A stretch of 64,000 nucleotides of DNA from an uncultured Pelagibacteraceae bacterium (GCA_902524235.1 CABZCF010000002.1:62001-126000); one strand, 5' to 3'. Positions 21,460 through 32,735 are shown, counted from the first letter of the stretch. A program made the numbers and translations. The notes: generated by a model not told the origin, from the letters alone.

Positions 21460-23495
21460 ACAAGATCGTTTAAAATATCCGCCCTATCATATAATTTGAG
21501 TAGTGTATTGTACTTGTTTAAATCTGTATCGTCATTTTCAATTCTTTTGATTTCTTTTTCTGCAAGCAAAAATAAATTTTCATTTTGTACTGGGTCTGCG
21601 AGTCTAAATGTATGAAGTCCGCTTTGTTTAAAACCCAACAGTTCACCATATCCTCTTAATTTCATATCTTCTTCAGAAATTTTAAAACCATCATTATTTT
21701 TTTTTAATATATTTATTCTTTTTTTTGCATTTTCACTTAATGTAGATTTGAACAGAAGTATACAATAAGACTGCTTTTCACCACGACCAACACGACCACG
21801 TAATTGATGAAGTTGAGACAAACCAAACTTGTTAGCATTTTCTATTATAATTGCTGATGCGTTAGGAAAATCAATTCCTACCTCAATGACAGTTGTTGAT
21901 ACTAGTATATCTATTTTTTTTTCTAAAAAATCAGTGAGTATTTTATCTTTTTCCTCCTTTTTTAAAGATCCATGAAGAAGCCCAACCCTTTTATTAAATA
22001 TTTTTTTTAATATCTCGTATCTTTTAATTGAAGATTGATGGTCTATTTTTTTTGACTCTTCAATCAAAGGGCATACCCAAAAAATCTGTTCTCCAGTTCT
22101 AATAAGTTTTTTTATAAATAAAATTATTTCATTAATTTTATTATCTGGCTTACTATAAGTGATTACATCTTTTCTGTTTCTAGGTTTACTTCTAATTATT
22201 GACTTATCCATATCTCCAAATGCGGTCATGATCATAGTTCTTGGAATTGGTGTTGCAGACATTACCAAAACATCACAATTTACTCCTCCTTTATCTGAAA
22301 GTTTTTTCCTTTGTTTGACACCAAATTTGTGTTGTTCATCAATTATTATTAAACCTAATTTTTTAAACTGAATTTTATCTTGAAATAGTGAGTGTGTACC
22401 AATTAAAAAATTTATCTTATTTAAAGATAAATCTGATATAATTCTTTTTCTCTCTTTATTATCTGTTTTACTTGTTAAAATTTCTATCTTTATGTTTTTT
22501 GGAAAAAGTTTTTTAGCTAATTGATGATGTTGTTGAGCTAATATTTCTGTTGGAGCCATTAGAGAGACTTGAAAACTACTTGAGATTACATTTAAACTTG
22601 CAATTAATGAAACAATTGTTTTTCCACTACCAACATCTCCTTGTAATAACCTGAACATTTTTTGATTTGACTTGAGATCTTTATTAATTTCATTTATCGA
22701 ATTAATTTGATCTACAGTCAGATCAAAATTTAATTTTTTTGTTATAAAATTAGCAGTATTAAGTTTAAATTTTTTTTTATTTTTTTTAATTTTTTTTATT
22801 GATTTTCTGACTTTAGAACTTATTAGAAAACTCGATAATATTTCATCGAACGCTAGTCTATCAAAAAAAGGTCCTTTTTTATTTATATTTTTAGGATCAT
22901 GTAGTTTTTGTATTGACTCTTTCCAACTTATATTTTTAAATTTATTTAGTACAGACCTGTCATGCCATTCATCTAAATCAGGTAATTTTTCTAAAACAGA
23001 GTTTACGATAGCTAGATATTTTTTTTCACTTAAACCTTCTGTTAAACTATATGATGAGTGAATTCTTTTAATCTTATTTATATCTGTAGATACATGAGTT
23101 GGGTTTGTAATCTGATATTTATTTTTATAAAACGAAATTTTACCACTAATGGTTACTTTAGATTTTAATGGCAAAATTTTTCTTATATATCCCTCATAGC
23201 TATTAAAAAAAATACATTCTAATTTTCCAGTTTCATCATTACATATTACTTTATTAGGTAAATTTCTAATTCTTGGAAAACTATACTTTTCTACATTTAC
23301 CACAATAGTTTGGACTTTTCCTAATTGCAGCTCATTAATCTTTGAAATCTGTGACCTGTCCGTATAATTTCTTGGTAAACTCCATAAAAGATCGAATACC
23401 GTATTTATATTCTTTTTTTTAAATAATTTTGTAGTTTTAGTCCCTATACCTTTTATGCTACTTATATCTGAAACTAAAAATTCATAATCGTTCAT
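21456..23495 (-). CDS. recG: ATP-dependent DNA helicase RecG
   Basis: LLQGDVGSGKT, IIDEQHKFGVKQR, MSATPIPRT, QLRGRVGRG. Confidence 0.97.
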   Translation of the reverse strand: MNDYEFLVSDISSIKGIGTKTTKLFKKKNINTVFDLLWSLPRNYTDRSQISKINELQLGKVQTIVVNVEKYSFPRIRNLPNKVICNDETGKLECIFFNSYEGYIRKILPLKSKVTISGKISFYKNKYQITNPTHVSTDINKIKRIHSSYSLTEGLSEKKYLAIVNSVLEKLPDLDEWHDRSVLNKFKNISWKESIQKLHDPKNINKKGPFFDRLAFDEILSSFLISSKVRKSIKKIKKNKKKFKLNTANFITKKLNFDLTVDQINSINEINKDLKSNQKMFRLLQGDVGSGKTIVSLIASLNVISSSFQVSLMAPTEILAQQHHQLAKKLFPKNIKIEILTSKTDNKERKRIISDLSLNKINFLIGTHSLFQDKIQFKKLGLIIIDEQHKFGVKQRKKLSDKGGVNCDVLVMSATPIPRTMIMTAFGDMDKSIIRSKPRNRKDVITYSKPDNKINEIILFIKKLIRTGEQIFWVCPLIEESKKIDHQSSIKRYEILKKIFNKRVGLLHGSLKKEEKDKILTDFLEKKIDILVSTTVIEVGIDFPNASAIIIENANKFGLSQLHQLRGRVGRGEKQSYCILLFKSTLSENAKKRINILKKNNDGFKISEEDMKLRGYGELLGFKQSGLHTFRLADPVQNENLFLLAEKEIKRIENDDTDLNKYNTLLKLYDRADILNDLV

Positions 23496-23512
23496 GTTTT
23501 ATTTATATATCT

Positions 23513-23770
23513 ATGGCCATAAATAAAGAAGAAATTAAAAATAAAATTATTTATCGCGCTTCCTATAGAGGAACTAAGGAGATGGATATATTAATGATTG
23601 GTTTTGTAAGATCTATTATAAACAACATAGATGAAAATTATTTAGAAACTCTAAATGATTTTGTCAATATGGACGATGAAACGTTAAAATCATTTAAAAA
23701 AAAAGAATCATTAATTAATATAGATAATAGTATTATGTTAGAAATAATAGATAAGTTTCAAAAATATTAA
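23513..23770 (+). CDS. sdhE: Succinate dehydrogenase assembly factor SdhE-like
   Basis: 85 aa with RASYRGTKEMDILMIGF (RGxxExD-like motif); follows recG. Confidence 0.8.
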   Translation: MAINKEEIKNKIIYRASYRGTKEMDILMIGFVRSIINNIDENYLETLNDFVNMDDETLKSFKKKESLINIDNSIMLEIIDKFQKY

Positions 23771-23776
23771 TTGCAA

Positions 23777-23866
23777 TGGCGGAGAGACTGGGATTCGAAC
23801 CCAGGAAAGAGTTGCCCCTTTGCCGGTTTTCAAGACCGGTGCTTTCAACCGCTCAGCCATCTCTCC
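23777..23866 (-). tRNA. tRNA-Ser(TGA)
   Basis: Reverse complement GGAGAGATGGCTGAGCGGTTGAAAGCACCGGTCTTGAAAACCGG...CCGCCA; long variable arm; encoded CCA. Confidence 0.97.
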
Positions 23867-23969
23867 ATTAGCAACTTTTTATAAGTATAATAATAAAATT
23901 CAACAAAATAAATGTATATTTCAAAATTAACTAAATACTTTAATAAAAACTTTATTTAGAAATTATTAT

Positions 23970-24848
23970 ATGGAAAATAAAAATTTAAAAAGTGGAATTT
24001 ATTATGCAACAATTGGTTCATTATGGTGGGGTTTGCTTGGAACATATTTTTTTCAATATATAAGTTATGCAGGTACCTTAGAAGTTGTTGTTCATCGTAG
24101 TCTTTGGACATGTATAATTTTGTTTTTAACAACAATATACTTTAAAAAATGGACTCATTTTAAAAATATTTTTTTTAATAAGAAAAATTTATTTATTTTA
24201 TTTATTACAAGTATTTTAATACTAGCAAATTGGACAACATGGATTTATGCTGTTTCAACAAATAGAATAATAGATGCAAGTTATGGATATTTTATATTTC
24301 CGATTTTAAATGTTTTTTTAGGTTTTCTTTTTTTTAAAGAGGCTATGAATAAAAAAAGAATGATATCAATTATTATTGTTATCTTATCCTCAATTTTTCT
24401 GTTATTTAATTTTGAATCATTTCCATGGGTAGGTATTTTTGTAGCTATATTTTGGAGTGTTTATAATTTGCTAAGAAAAAAAATAGATGTAGATACTGAT
24501 ATAGGCCTATTTATAGAGAGTCTATTTGCTTTACCATTAGCTTTAGTGATTCTATATTTTATTTTTCAAAATAATTTTAATAATTTTTCAACAAATGAAC
24601 CGTTTAGTATTTTTCTATTATTTTTAGCTGGACCAATGACAGTGATTCCATTATTTTTTTATATCAAAGGACTTGAGAAAGCTGGCTTAGGCACATCTGG
24701 GATGATATTCTTTATAACCCCAACAAGTCAGTTTTTACTCGGTTATTTATATTTCAACGAACCTTTTTCACCAGAAAAGTTGATTAGTTTTATTTTTATT
24801 TGGATTGCTGTATTTATATATATGAAAGATTTATATGAAAATAATTAA
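23970..24848 (+). CDS. rarD: RarD-like EamA transporter
   Basis: GSLWWGLLGTYFFQYISYAGTLEVVVHRSLW; multi-TM. Confidence 0.85.
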   Translation: MENKNLKSGIYYATIGSLWWGLLGTYFFQYISYAGTLEVVVHRSLWTCIILFLTTIYFKKWTHFKNIFFNKKNLFILFITSILILANWTTWIYAVSTNRIIDASYGYFIFPILNVFLGFLFFKEAMNKKRMISIIIVILSSIFLLFNFESFPWVGIFVAIFWSVYNLLRKKIDVDTDIGLFIESLFALPLALVILYFIFQNNFNNFSTNEPFSIFLLFLAGPMTVIPLFFYIKGLEKAGLGTSGMIFFITPTSQFLLGYLYFNEPFSPEKLISFIFIWIAVFIYMKDLYENN

Positions 24849-25824
24849 AATAATTTTTTTTGTATTTATAATTATTAATAATGTTTATGCAAATGAGGAT
24901 TTTGAAAATTGGTTGGATAGTTTTACAAAAACAGCTTTGGAGCAGGGAATTTCACAAGAGACGGTAAATAGAGTTCTAAAAAATGCAAAATTTTTACCAA
25001 ATGTTATCAAATACGATAGATATCAGCCTGAATTTTATGAGGATACAAAAACATATATAGGCAAAAGAGTAACAAATAAAAGAATTAATAATGGTTCAAG
25101 ATTATATGCAGCAAATAAAAATTTTATAAATGAAATAGAGAAAAAATTCTCTGTCGAAAAAGAATTATTATTATCCTTAATGGCCATAGAGACAAATTAT
25201 GGAAAATATTTGGGTAAAATGGATATAATTTCATCCCTAGCTACTCTTAGTTTTGATAAAAGAAGAAGTGAGTTTTTTACTAATGAGTTATTAATTGCTT
25301 TAAGATTAATAGACAAAAAACTTATTGATCACAAAATTTTATATGGATCATGGGCAGGAGCCTTTGGTAATTTTCAATTTATGCCCTCCACAATAAAAAA
25401 TTATGCTATTGATTACGATAAAAATTATAAAATAGATCTTAAATCAATAAATGATTCATTTGCCTCCGCTGCAAATTATATAAATAAAATTGGTTGGAAA
25501 AAAAATAGCCCTTGTTTTAAAAAAATTAAACTTAAAAATACAATTCCAATAAAATACTTAAATACATCAGCTAGAATGATTAAGCACAAAAAAAAATTCA
25601 AATATTATAAAAAATATATAGAAAATAGTAAAAATATTAAAATTCAGGATAATTCAAAAATAGCCATTATAACACCCGATAAAGATATTGTAGATAATGC
25701 AGATATTTACTCTCCTGCATATATTGTATTTGACAATTATGAGTTAGTACTGAAATGGAATAGATCTTTACGTTTTGCATTAGCCGTATGTACATTAAAG
25801 GACAATTTTTATGAAATTTTATAA
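24835..25824 (+). CDS. Lytic murein transglycosylase (MltB-like)
   Basis: LMAIETNYGKYLG, GSWAGAFGNFQFMPST. Confidence 0.9.
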   Translation: MKIIKIIFFVFIIINNVYANEDFENWLDSFTKTALEQGISQETVNRVLKNAKFLPNVIKYDRYQPEFYEDTKTYIGKRVTNKRINNGSRLYAANKNFINEIEKKFSVEKELLLSLMAIETNYGKYLGKMDIISSLATLSFDKRRSEFFTNELLIALRLIDKKLIDHKILYGSWAGAFGNFQFMPSTIKNYAIDYDKNYKIDLKSINDSFASAANYINKIGWKKNSPCFKKIKLKNTIPIKYLNTSARMIKHKKKFKYYKKYIENSKNIKIQDNSKIAIITPDKDIVDNADIYSPAYIVFDNYELVLKWNRSLRFALAVCTLKDNFYEIL

Positions 25825-26551
25825 AATATTATTTCTATTTGTTTTTGCATCATGTGCGCCAATAGAAAAAACAACGAATATTCATTTTAAAGAGTCTTTT
25901 ACTAATTCTGGATTTGCCTTAGTATATGATGATAAATTTTTTGAGAATAAAAAAATAGATAAAAAGCTAGATAATAGATCCTATGAGATTTTCCAAAGAA
26001 ATCTTAAGCCAGGAACTAACGCTATAATTAAAAATTTATTAAATAATAAAACACTTCTTGTTACTGTTGGTAAAAATTCAAAATATCCAAATTTTTTTAA
26101 TTCAGTAATATCAAAAAGGATAGCAAATGAATTAGATATAAATATTGATGAACCTTATATTCAAGTTATTGAAATTGATAAAAACTCTGTTTTTTTAGCA
26201 AATAAAACTAAAACATTTGATGAAGAAAAAAATGTTGCTGAAAAAGCACCAGTTCTTGAAATAGGAATTAAAGATTTGTCAGACAATAAGACTGCAAAAG
26301 TAAAAAAACCTGAAATAAGTATATTTAAATATGTTATCAAATTAGGTGATTTTTATTTTTATGATAGTGCAATGAGCTTAAAACATAGAGTTAAAAACGA
26401 ATTTAAAGTTAATGAAGTTAAAATAAATAAGCTTTCAAAAACTAAATTTAGAGTATATTTAGGACCATATGATAATTTAAATTCACTAAAAAATGCATTT
26501 AATAAAATATCTATTTTAAACTTTGAAAATATTGAAATTATAAAGATATGA
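25811..26551 (+). CDS. rlpA: RlpA-like lipoprotein with C-terminal SPOR-like domain
   Basis: Lipobox FASCAP; RlpA-like core; SPOR-like C-terminus KLGDFYFYDSAMSLKHRV...YLGPYDNL. Confidence 0.75.
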   Translation: MKFYKILFLFVFASCAPIEKTTNIHFKESFTNSGFALVYDDKFFENKKIDKKLDNRSYEIFQRNLKPGTNAIIKNLLNNKTLLVTVGKNSKYPNFFNSVISKRIANELDINIDEPYIQVIEIDKNSVFLANKTKTFDEEKNVAEKAPVLEIGIKDLSDNKTAKVKKPEISIFKYVIKLGDFYFYDSAMSLKHRVKNEFKVNEVKINKLSKTKFRVYLGPYDNLNSLKNAFNKISILNFENIEIIKI

Positions 26552-27699
26552 AAAACAAATTGATCTATTATTTTTTCGTAATTTTTTTTATATCTACAAC
26601 ATCGAAAGCTAATTTTGATATAGATGCAAAAACTGCAATTTTACAAGATTATCTCTCTGGTGAAATACTTTATGAAAAGGAACCTGACTTATCTATCTAT
26701 CCTGCCTCTATGACAAAAATTATGACTTCTATAATTGCGTTTGATTTAATTCAAAAAGGAGATTTATCTTTTGACGAAAAATTTATGATTTCTGAGAATG
26801 CGTGGAGATTATCTCAATCTGGATATTCATCAATGTTTATAATGGTGGGGGACATGGTAAGCGTAGAAGATTTATTGAGAGGTATAATTGTTGTTTCTGG
26901 TAATGATGCATGCGTTGCATTAGCTGAAGGTATTGCTGGTAGTGAGGAAGAGTTTGCCGTGATGATGACTTCAAAAGCAAAAGAAATTGGTATGGATAAT
27001 ACTAATTTTTCCAACTCATCTGGAATTAACGATCCAGATAATTATTCTACTGTTCGCGATATACTAATTATGTCGAATTATATTATAAAAAACTATCCTG
27101 AATTTTACGAAATGTATAAAGAAAAAGAATTTACTTGGAATAGAACAGGTGGCGATCCAATAACACAAGGAAATAGAAATCCCTTATTGTATAAAAATTT
27201 TGGAGCCGACGGTATTAAAACTGGATATTTAGCTGTAGAAAAATACTCTTTAGCATCTTCAATAAAGAGAAAAGATAGAAGATTAATAGCTGTAGGAAGT
27301 GGGTTTAATAGCAAAAATTCTAGATCAAAACAATCTGCAAAACTTTTAACATATGGATTGACAAACTTTGATACTATAAAATTATTTAGTAAAGACAAAA
27401 GTATTGGTGAAGTTGATGTATGGTTAGGAAAGAAAAAAAAAGTGCAAGCTTATTTAAAAAAAGATATTTACAAAACTATTCCAAAAGCGAGAAAAAGATA
27501 TTTAAAGGCTGTAATGGTTTATGATGGTCCAATAAGTGCACCTATTTCTAAAAATCAAAAATTAGGTAAATTACAAATTTATTACAAAGACGATTTATTG
27601 GAAGAACATGATTTACTAGCATATGAAGATGTTAAAAAATTAAATATTTTTTCAAGAATTTTAAGCTCTATAAATTATTTAATTTGGGGCGATGTCTAA
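26548..27699 (+). CDS. D-alanyl-D-alanine carboxypeptidase (S11)
   Basis: SxxK PASMTKIMT, SGNDACVALAE, DGIKTGY. Confidence 0.95.
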   Translation: MKNKLIYYFFVIFFISTTSKANFDIDAKTAILQDYLSGEILYEKEPDLSIYPASMTKIMTSIIAFDLIQKGDLSFDEKFMISENAWRLSQSGYSSMFIMVGDMVSVEDLLRGIIVVSGNDACVALAEGIAGSEEEFAVMMTSKAKEIGMDNTNFSNSSGINDPDNYSTVRDILIMSNYIIKNYPEFYEMYKEKEFTWNRTGGDPITQGNRNPLLYKNFGADGIKTGYLAVEKYSLASSIKRKDRRLIAVGSGFNSKNSRSKQSAKLLTYGLTNFDTIKLFSKDKSIGEVDVWLGKKKKVQAYLKKDIYKTIPKARKRYLKAVMVYDGPISAPISKNQKLGKLQIYYKDDLLEEHDLLAYEDVKKLNIFSRILSSINYLIWGDV

Positions 27700-28303
27700 A
27701 TATCCAATTTTTGTATTTGAGGGTATAGAAGGTACCGGGAAATCAACTCAAGTTAAATCTATTAGTGTCTATTTAAAAAAAAAAAGGATTCCATTTATAA
27801 TTCTTAGAGAACCCGGTGGATCAAAGAATTCTGAAAAAATTAGAAAAATTTTACTTAATAAAAAATCTAATTTTAACCCTATAACTGATTTATTATTATA
27901 TTTAGCATCTAGAAGCGAGAATATTGAAAAAATTATTAATAAGAATTTAAATAAAAAGATAATTTTAATTGACAGATTTGTTTATTCAACATTGGCATAT
28001 CAGCATTATGGAATGGGAATCAATTTAAAATTAATTAAGTATTTAAATAAATTGATAATAAAAAAAATTAAAATAAAACATATTTTTTTACATACTGTAG
28101 ACAAAAAAAATCTATTTTTAAGACTTAATAATAGGAAAAATAAAAATAGGTATGATAATTTTAAATATAGTTTCTATAATACTGTTCAAAAAGGTTTTTT
28201 AAAAATGCTGAAAAATAAAAATAATGTGACAATTGTTGATACAAGAAAAAGTCAGTTAGATAATACAAATGAGATATTAACAATTATTAACAAGTATATA
28301 TAA
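27692..28303 (+). CDS. tmk: Thymidylate kinase
   Basis: FEGIEGTGKSTQ, DRFVYSTLAYQ. Confidence 0.95.
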   Translation: MSKYPIFVFEGIEGTGKSTQVKSISVYLKKKRIPFIILREPGGSKNSEKIRKILLNKKSNFNPITDLLLYLASRSENIEKIINKNLNKKIILIDRFVYSTLAYQHYGMGINLKLIKYLNKLIIKKIKIKHIFLHTVDKKNLFLRLNNRKNKNRYDNFKYSFYNTVQKGFLKMLKNKNNVTIVDTRKSQLDNTNEILTIINKYI

Positions 28304-28305
28304 TA

Positions 28306-29229
28306 ATGACTGATTTAAAACTATATGGATATAAAAAATATTTTGATGAATTATCTAATATTTATTTAAATAAAAAATTACCAAATAAAATAATTTTCTC
28401 AGGTCGCAAGGGAATTGGAAAATGTTACTTTGTTAATCATTTTATAAATTTTATTCTTTCAATTAATGAAGCATATTCATATGACAATAATAATAATTTA
28501 ATTAATCAAAAGAATAAAAGTTTTAATCTAGTTAAAAATAATTCACACCCAAATTTTTATAAAATTAAAAAAGAAGAAGGAAAAAAAAATATCGATGTAT
28601 CCCAAATTAGAAAAATTTATGACTTTGTAAATAGATCTTCATTTAATAATAAATTAAAAATAGTTTTAATTGAAGATATAGAAAATTTATCAATTAACTC
28701 ATCAAATGCATTACTTAAATTAATAGAAGAACCAAATAAAAATGTTCAGTATTTTTTGATACATGATATTTCCTATCATGTAATTGATACAATCAAATCA
28801 AGATGTATAAATTATAATCTAGTACTAGATAATAATTATAAGAAATATATAATTGATCATTACTTTGGTCAAAATATATATGATAATCTACCAAATGATC
28901 TTAAAAATCATTTCTTAACACCTGGAGATATAATTAGTCTTATTAATTTAATTATTAGCTTAAAATTAGATATAGAAAATTTTGATATAGAAACTTTTTT
29001 AAATCATTTGATAAAAGAAAATATATATAAAAATAAACAAGTCTCTATAAATAGTATTAAAATATTAATTGAGATGTTGTTTAGCTGTAGATATAAAGAT
29101 TCAAAAAATGAAAATTTATTAAAGTTATCAAGATATTTTAATAAAAAATTTTCTGAAGTAATAAATTTTAATCTAGATTTAGAAATTTTTTTTTTAGAAT
29201 TTAAGTCTAAAATAATTAATGCAAAATAA
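28306..29229 (+). CDS. holB: DNA polymerase III delta prime subunit-like
   Basis: SGRKGIGKCYFVNHF, SSNALLKLIEEP, IKSRC; between tmk and metG. Confidence 0.88.
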   Translation: MTDLKLYGYKKYFDELSNIYLNKKLPNKIIFSGRKGIGKCYFVNHFINFILSINEAYSYDNNNNLINQKNKSFNLVKNNSHPNFYKIKKEEGKKNIDVSQIRKIYDFVNRSSFNNKLKIVLIEDIENLSINSSNALLKLIEEPNKNVQYFLIHDISYHVIDTIKSRCINYNLVLDNNYKKYIIDHYFGQNIYDNLPNDLKNHFLTPGDIISLINLIISLKLDIENFDIETFLNHLIKENIYKNKQVSINSIKILIEMLFSCRYKDSKNENLLKLSRYFNKKFSEVINFNLDLEIFFLEFKSKIINAK

Positions 29230-30757
29230 AAACTATTACATAACCACACCTATCTACTATCCATCTGCTAAACCACATATGGGCCATGCTTATTCGAGTA
29301 TAATTGCAGATTTTTTTGCAAGATTTAAAAGGATGCAAGGTTTTAATGTTTTTTATTTAACCGGTACTGATGAACATGGTCAAAAAATAGAGCGTGCGGC
29401 AAAAGAAAATGGAAAAGAGCCTTTAGCATTTTGTGATGAAATAAGCCAAACATTTAAAGATCTTACTCAAACTTTAAATCTTTCTAATAATGATTTTATA
29501 AGAACCACTGAGGAAAGACATAAAAAGTCTGCAAAAAAAATATGGAATATTTTAGAAGAGAAGGGTGAGATATATCTCTCAAAGTATTCAGGCTGGTATT
29601 CTGTCTCAGATGAAGCCTTTTACACAGATGATGAAATAGAGGAAGTTAATGATTTTAAACAATGTAAAATTTCAGGTTCTAAAGTTGAATGGGTTGAGGA
29701 AGAGTCATATTTCTTTAAATTATCTAAATGGGAAAAACCATTAATAAAGTTTTATGAAGATAATCCGCATTTTATTTTACCAATATCAAGAAAAAATGAA
29801 GTTGTTAGCTTTGTTAAAGGTGGTTTAAAAGATTTATCAGTAAGTAGAAAATCTTTTAAGTGGGGTATACCTGTTCCAACAAATGACCAACATGTTATGT
29901 ATGTTTGGTTAGATGCTTTAACAAATTATTTGAGTGCATTAAATTATCCAAACGAAAAAGATGAATTATATAAAAATTTTTGGCCAGCAGATTTACACGT
30001 AATTGGAAAAGATATTTTAAGATTTCATGCTGTTTATTGGCCTGCATTTCTTTTAGCAGCAGACATTAAGCCTCCTAAAAGAGTGTACGGACATGGATGG
30101 ATTTTATCCGGAGATCAAAAAATGTCTAAATCTAAAGGTAATATTTTAGATCCTATTGAAATAATTAATACATATGGATTAGATCCATTGAGATATTACT
30201 TAATTAAAGAAGTTTCATTTGGAAATGATGGTAACATCTCAGAAGAAAAATTGGAAAATTGTATAAATAGTGACTTAGCAAATAACTATGGAAATTTATG
30301 TCAAAGAGTTACATCTTTTTGTGAAAAAAATATGAATTCTGATATATCTAAAGATGTAAACTTTATTGATGAAGATTTAAGTTTATTGTCAAATTATACA
30401 GATAATTTTACTAAAATAGTTGAATATGTGGATAAACAAGACATTAACTCATATATTAATTTCATAGTTGACCAGTTATTTGCTGCAAATAAATATTTTA
30501 ACGATCAAGAACCTTGGAAAAAAAAGGGTGATAAAAAAAGACTTAATACAATAGTATATACCTCTTTAGAATTAATTAGAAAGGTAACTATTTTGTTATA
30601 TCCTATTATCCCAAATACTGCCCAAAAAACAATGAAAATATTCAATATTGAATTTGAAAAAAATGATTTTGAAACAATAAAAAATAATAAATTCATAAAT
30701 AGTGGTAAGATAAATAAAATTCCTATTCTATTTAAAAAAATTGAAAAAAATGATTGA
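29219..30757 (+). CDS. metG: Methionyl-tRNA synthetase
   Basis: TPIYYPSAKPHMGHAYS, KMSKSKGN. Confidence 0.97.
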   Translation: MQNKNYYITTPIYYPSAKPHMGHAYSSIIADFFARFKRMQGFNVFYLTGTDEHGQKIERAAKENGKEPLAFCDEISQTFKDLTQTLNLSNNDFIRTTEERHKKSAKKIWNILEEKGEIYLSKYSGWYSVSDEAFYTDDEIEEVNDFKQCKISGSKVEWVEEESYFFKLSKWEKPLIKFYEDNPHFILPISRKNEVVSFVKGGLKDLSVSRKSFKWGIPVPTNDQHVMYVWLDALTNYLSALNYPNEKDELYKNFWPADLHVIGKDILRFHAVYWPAFLLAADIKPPKRVYGHGWILSGDQKMSKSKGNILDPIEIINTYGLDPLRYYLIKEVSFGNDGNISEEKLENCINSDLANNYGNLCQRVTSFCEKNMNSDISKDVNFIDEDLSLLSNYTDNFTKIVEYVDKQDINSYINFIVDQLFAANKYFNDQEPWKKKGDKKRLNTIVYTSLELIRKVTILLYPIIPNTAQKTMKIFNIEFEKNDFETIKNNKFINSGKINKIPILFKKIEKND

Positions 30758-31508
30758 TTCACATTGCCATTTAGATCATGAACCAATCTATAGTAATATA
30801 GATAATATTTTAAATAGATCTAAAGCTTTAGGTATTGAAAAATTGCTTACAATCTGCACTACTGATGATGGGTTTAAAAATATTCTTAATTTAATAACAA
30901 AAGATCTCATCATATATGGAACTTATGGTATCCATCCCCATGAGACCAGTAATAATAAAGTTTCAAAAGAAATTATTATTAAAAAAGTTAAATCTAACAA
31001 AAAAATAATTGGAGTAGGCGAGACTGGTTTCGATTTTTATTATAACAATAGTGATAAATTATCTCAGACTCGAAGTTTTACAAATCATATAGAAGCTTCT
31101 ATAGAATTGAATGTACCTATAATAATACATTCTAGAAATGCTGAAACTGAAACATTTGATATATTGTCAAATTATAAGAAATATGAACCTAAAATATTAA
31201 TGCACTGTTATACGGGCTCTGAAGATTTTGCTAAAAAATTACTTAATTTAAATGCGTATTTTTCTGCAAGTGGCATTATAACGTTTAAAAAATCTGAAGA
31301 TTTATGTAATACATTTAAATTAATACCTTCAGAAAATTTATTAATTGAAACTGATAGTCCATTTTTAGCACCTGATCCTTTTCGTGGAAAAAAAAACGAA
31401 CCTAGTTTCATAATTCATACTTTAAAAAAGCTATCTGAAATTAAAAACATTAACGTTTCAAAATTAGATAGAATTACATCAGAAAACTTTAATAAATTGT
31501 TTTTTTAA
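30750..31508 (+). CDS. tatD: TatD-family DNase (start taken as ATG 30750)
   Basis: MIDSHCHLDHEP, GVGETGFDF, ETDSPFLAP. Confidence 0.95.
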   Translation: MIDSHCHLDHEPIYSNIDNILNRSKALGIEKLLTICTTDDGFKNILNLITKDLIIYGTYGIHPHETSNNKVSKEIIIKKVKSNKKIIGVGETGFDFYYNNSDKLSQTRSFTNHIEASIELNVPIIIHSRNAETETFDILSNYKKYEPKILMHCYTGSEDFAKKLLNLNAYFSASGIITFKKSEDLCNTFKLIPSENLLIETDSPFLAPDPFRGKKNEPSFIIHTLKKLSEIKNINVSKLDRITSENFNKLFF

Positions 31509-32359
31509 TGAGGGCTATAATCCTCAATTTATCAGCATGGATAGTTTTGCCCATAATGGATGGTTTTGCTAAATTCTTGAGTACAGATTTGCCTGTATTA
31601 CAAATAACATGGGCTAGATATTTTTTTACTGTATTTTTTGTTTTACCAATTATGTTTTTTTTTTTTAAAAAAAATTTAGTGCGGACTAAAAAACTAAAAT
31701 TACAATTTTTAAGAGGCTTAATTCTATTAACTGCAAATATTTGTTTTTTTTACTCAATTTCAGTTATCTCTCTTGCAAAAGCTTTGACTTTAGCATTTAT
31801 AGCTCCTTTAATTGTGACCGCTTTTTCACCTTTTTTTTTAAACGAGAAAGTTGGTGTAAAAAGATGGACAGCAGTAATTATTGGCTTTATTGGATCTTTA
31901 GTTGTAATTAGACCAGGATTTTTAGAGATTAATCTAGCTAGTTTATTAGCACTTGGAACCGGTGTTTTATATGGTTTTTATTTAATTATTACACGTAAAT
32001 TGAGTTCCTCTGATAATCCATTATTAACCTTATTATTAACTGGTGTAGTAGGGGCCATAATCATATCCTCTATAATGCCCTTTGTGTGGGTTAAACCTAG
32101 TTTAGACCAATGGTTTATTATGGCTGCGATAGGAATATTTGCCTGTATAGGCCATTTATTGTTGATATTGTCCCTAAAATATGCAGATGCCTCTAAATTA
32201 GCCCCATTAAGTTACTTTGAAATTGTTACTAACATTATTATAGGTTATTATTTCTTTAATGATTTCCCAGATAATTGGACTTTTTTGGGTTTATTTATTA
32301 TTGTATTAAGTGGCATTTACATTTCTAGGCGAGAGACTGTTGTTAAAAAACTTTTATAA
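31508..32359 (+). CDS. EamA/DMT-family transporter
   Basis: Two EamA repeats; multi-TM. Confidence 0.88.
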   Translation: MRAIILNLSAWIVLPIMDGFAKFLSTDLPVLQITWARYFFTVFFVLPIMFFFFKKNLVRTKKLKLQFLRGLILLTANICFFYSISVISLAKALTLAFIAPLIVTAFSPFFLNEKVGVKRWTAVIIGFIGSLVVIRPGFLEINLASLLALGTGVLYGFYLIITRKLSSSDNPLLTLLLTGVVGAIIISSIMPFVWVKPSLDQWFIMAAIGIFACIGHLLLILSLKYADASKLAPLSYFEIVTNIIIGYYFFNDFPDNWTFLGLFIIVLSGIYISRRETVVKKLL

Positions 32360-32589
32360 TAGGTAATATTTATTTACTAATATATAAAGTAATACTTTAT
32401 ATATTAATAATAAAACATTGTATTTATTATATATTTTGTTTATGTTATATTTAGGATATTAATTAAAATAATATAAAAAAAAAAATGAATTTCTTAATAA
32501 TAGTTTAAATATGCTTATATTTACTAAAAAACTTAAATTAGTTATTAAAATATAGTATTTTAAACCCTTAAAATTATAAAATTTATCAA

Positions 32590-32735
32590 AAAATAGGGTA
32601 GTGAAAAACGTTGAAACTGCTGGTTATTATAGCAATGCACTAATTGAATATAGCGTTTAAACGATCATAGAGGGGTCTATTTTAAGTGTTTGCTTAATAA
32701 AGGTACAACTGAAGGGCGAAGTACGATATTTTTAA
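32590..32735. ncRNA. Candidate structured non-coding segment (weak)
   Basis: Non-coding, about 34% GC by hand count in a much more AT-rich gap; nested TAGTG...TGCT...AGCA...CACTA pairing, ATAGA-GGGG-TCTAT hairpin, CGTTTAAACG palindrome. Confidence 0.25.
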
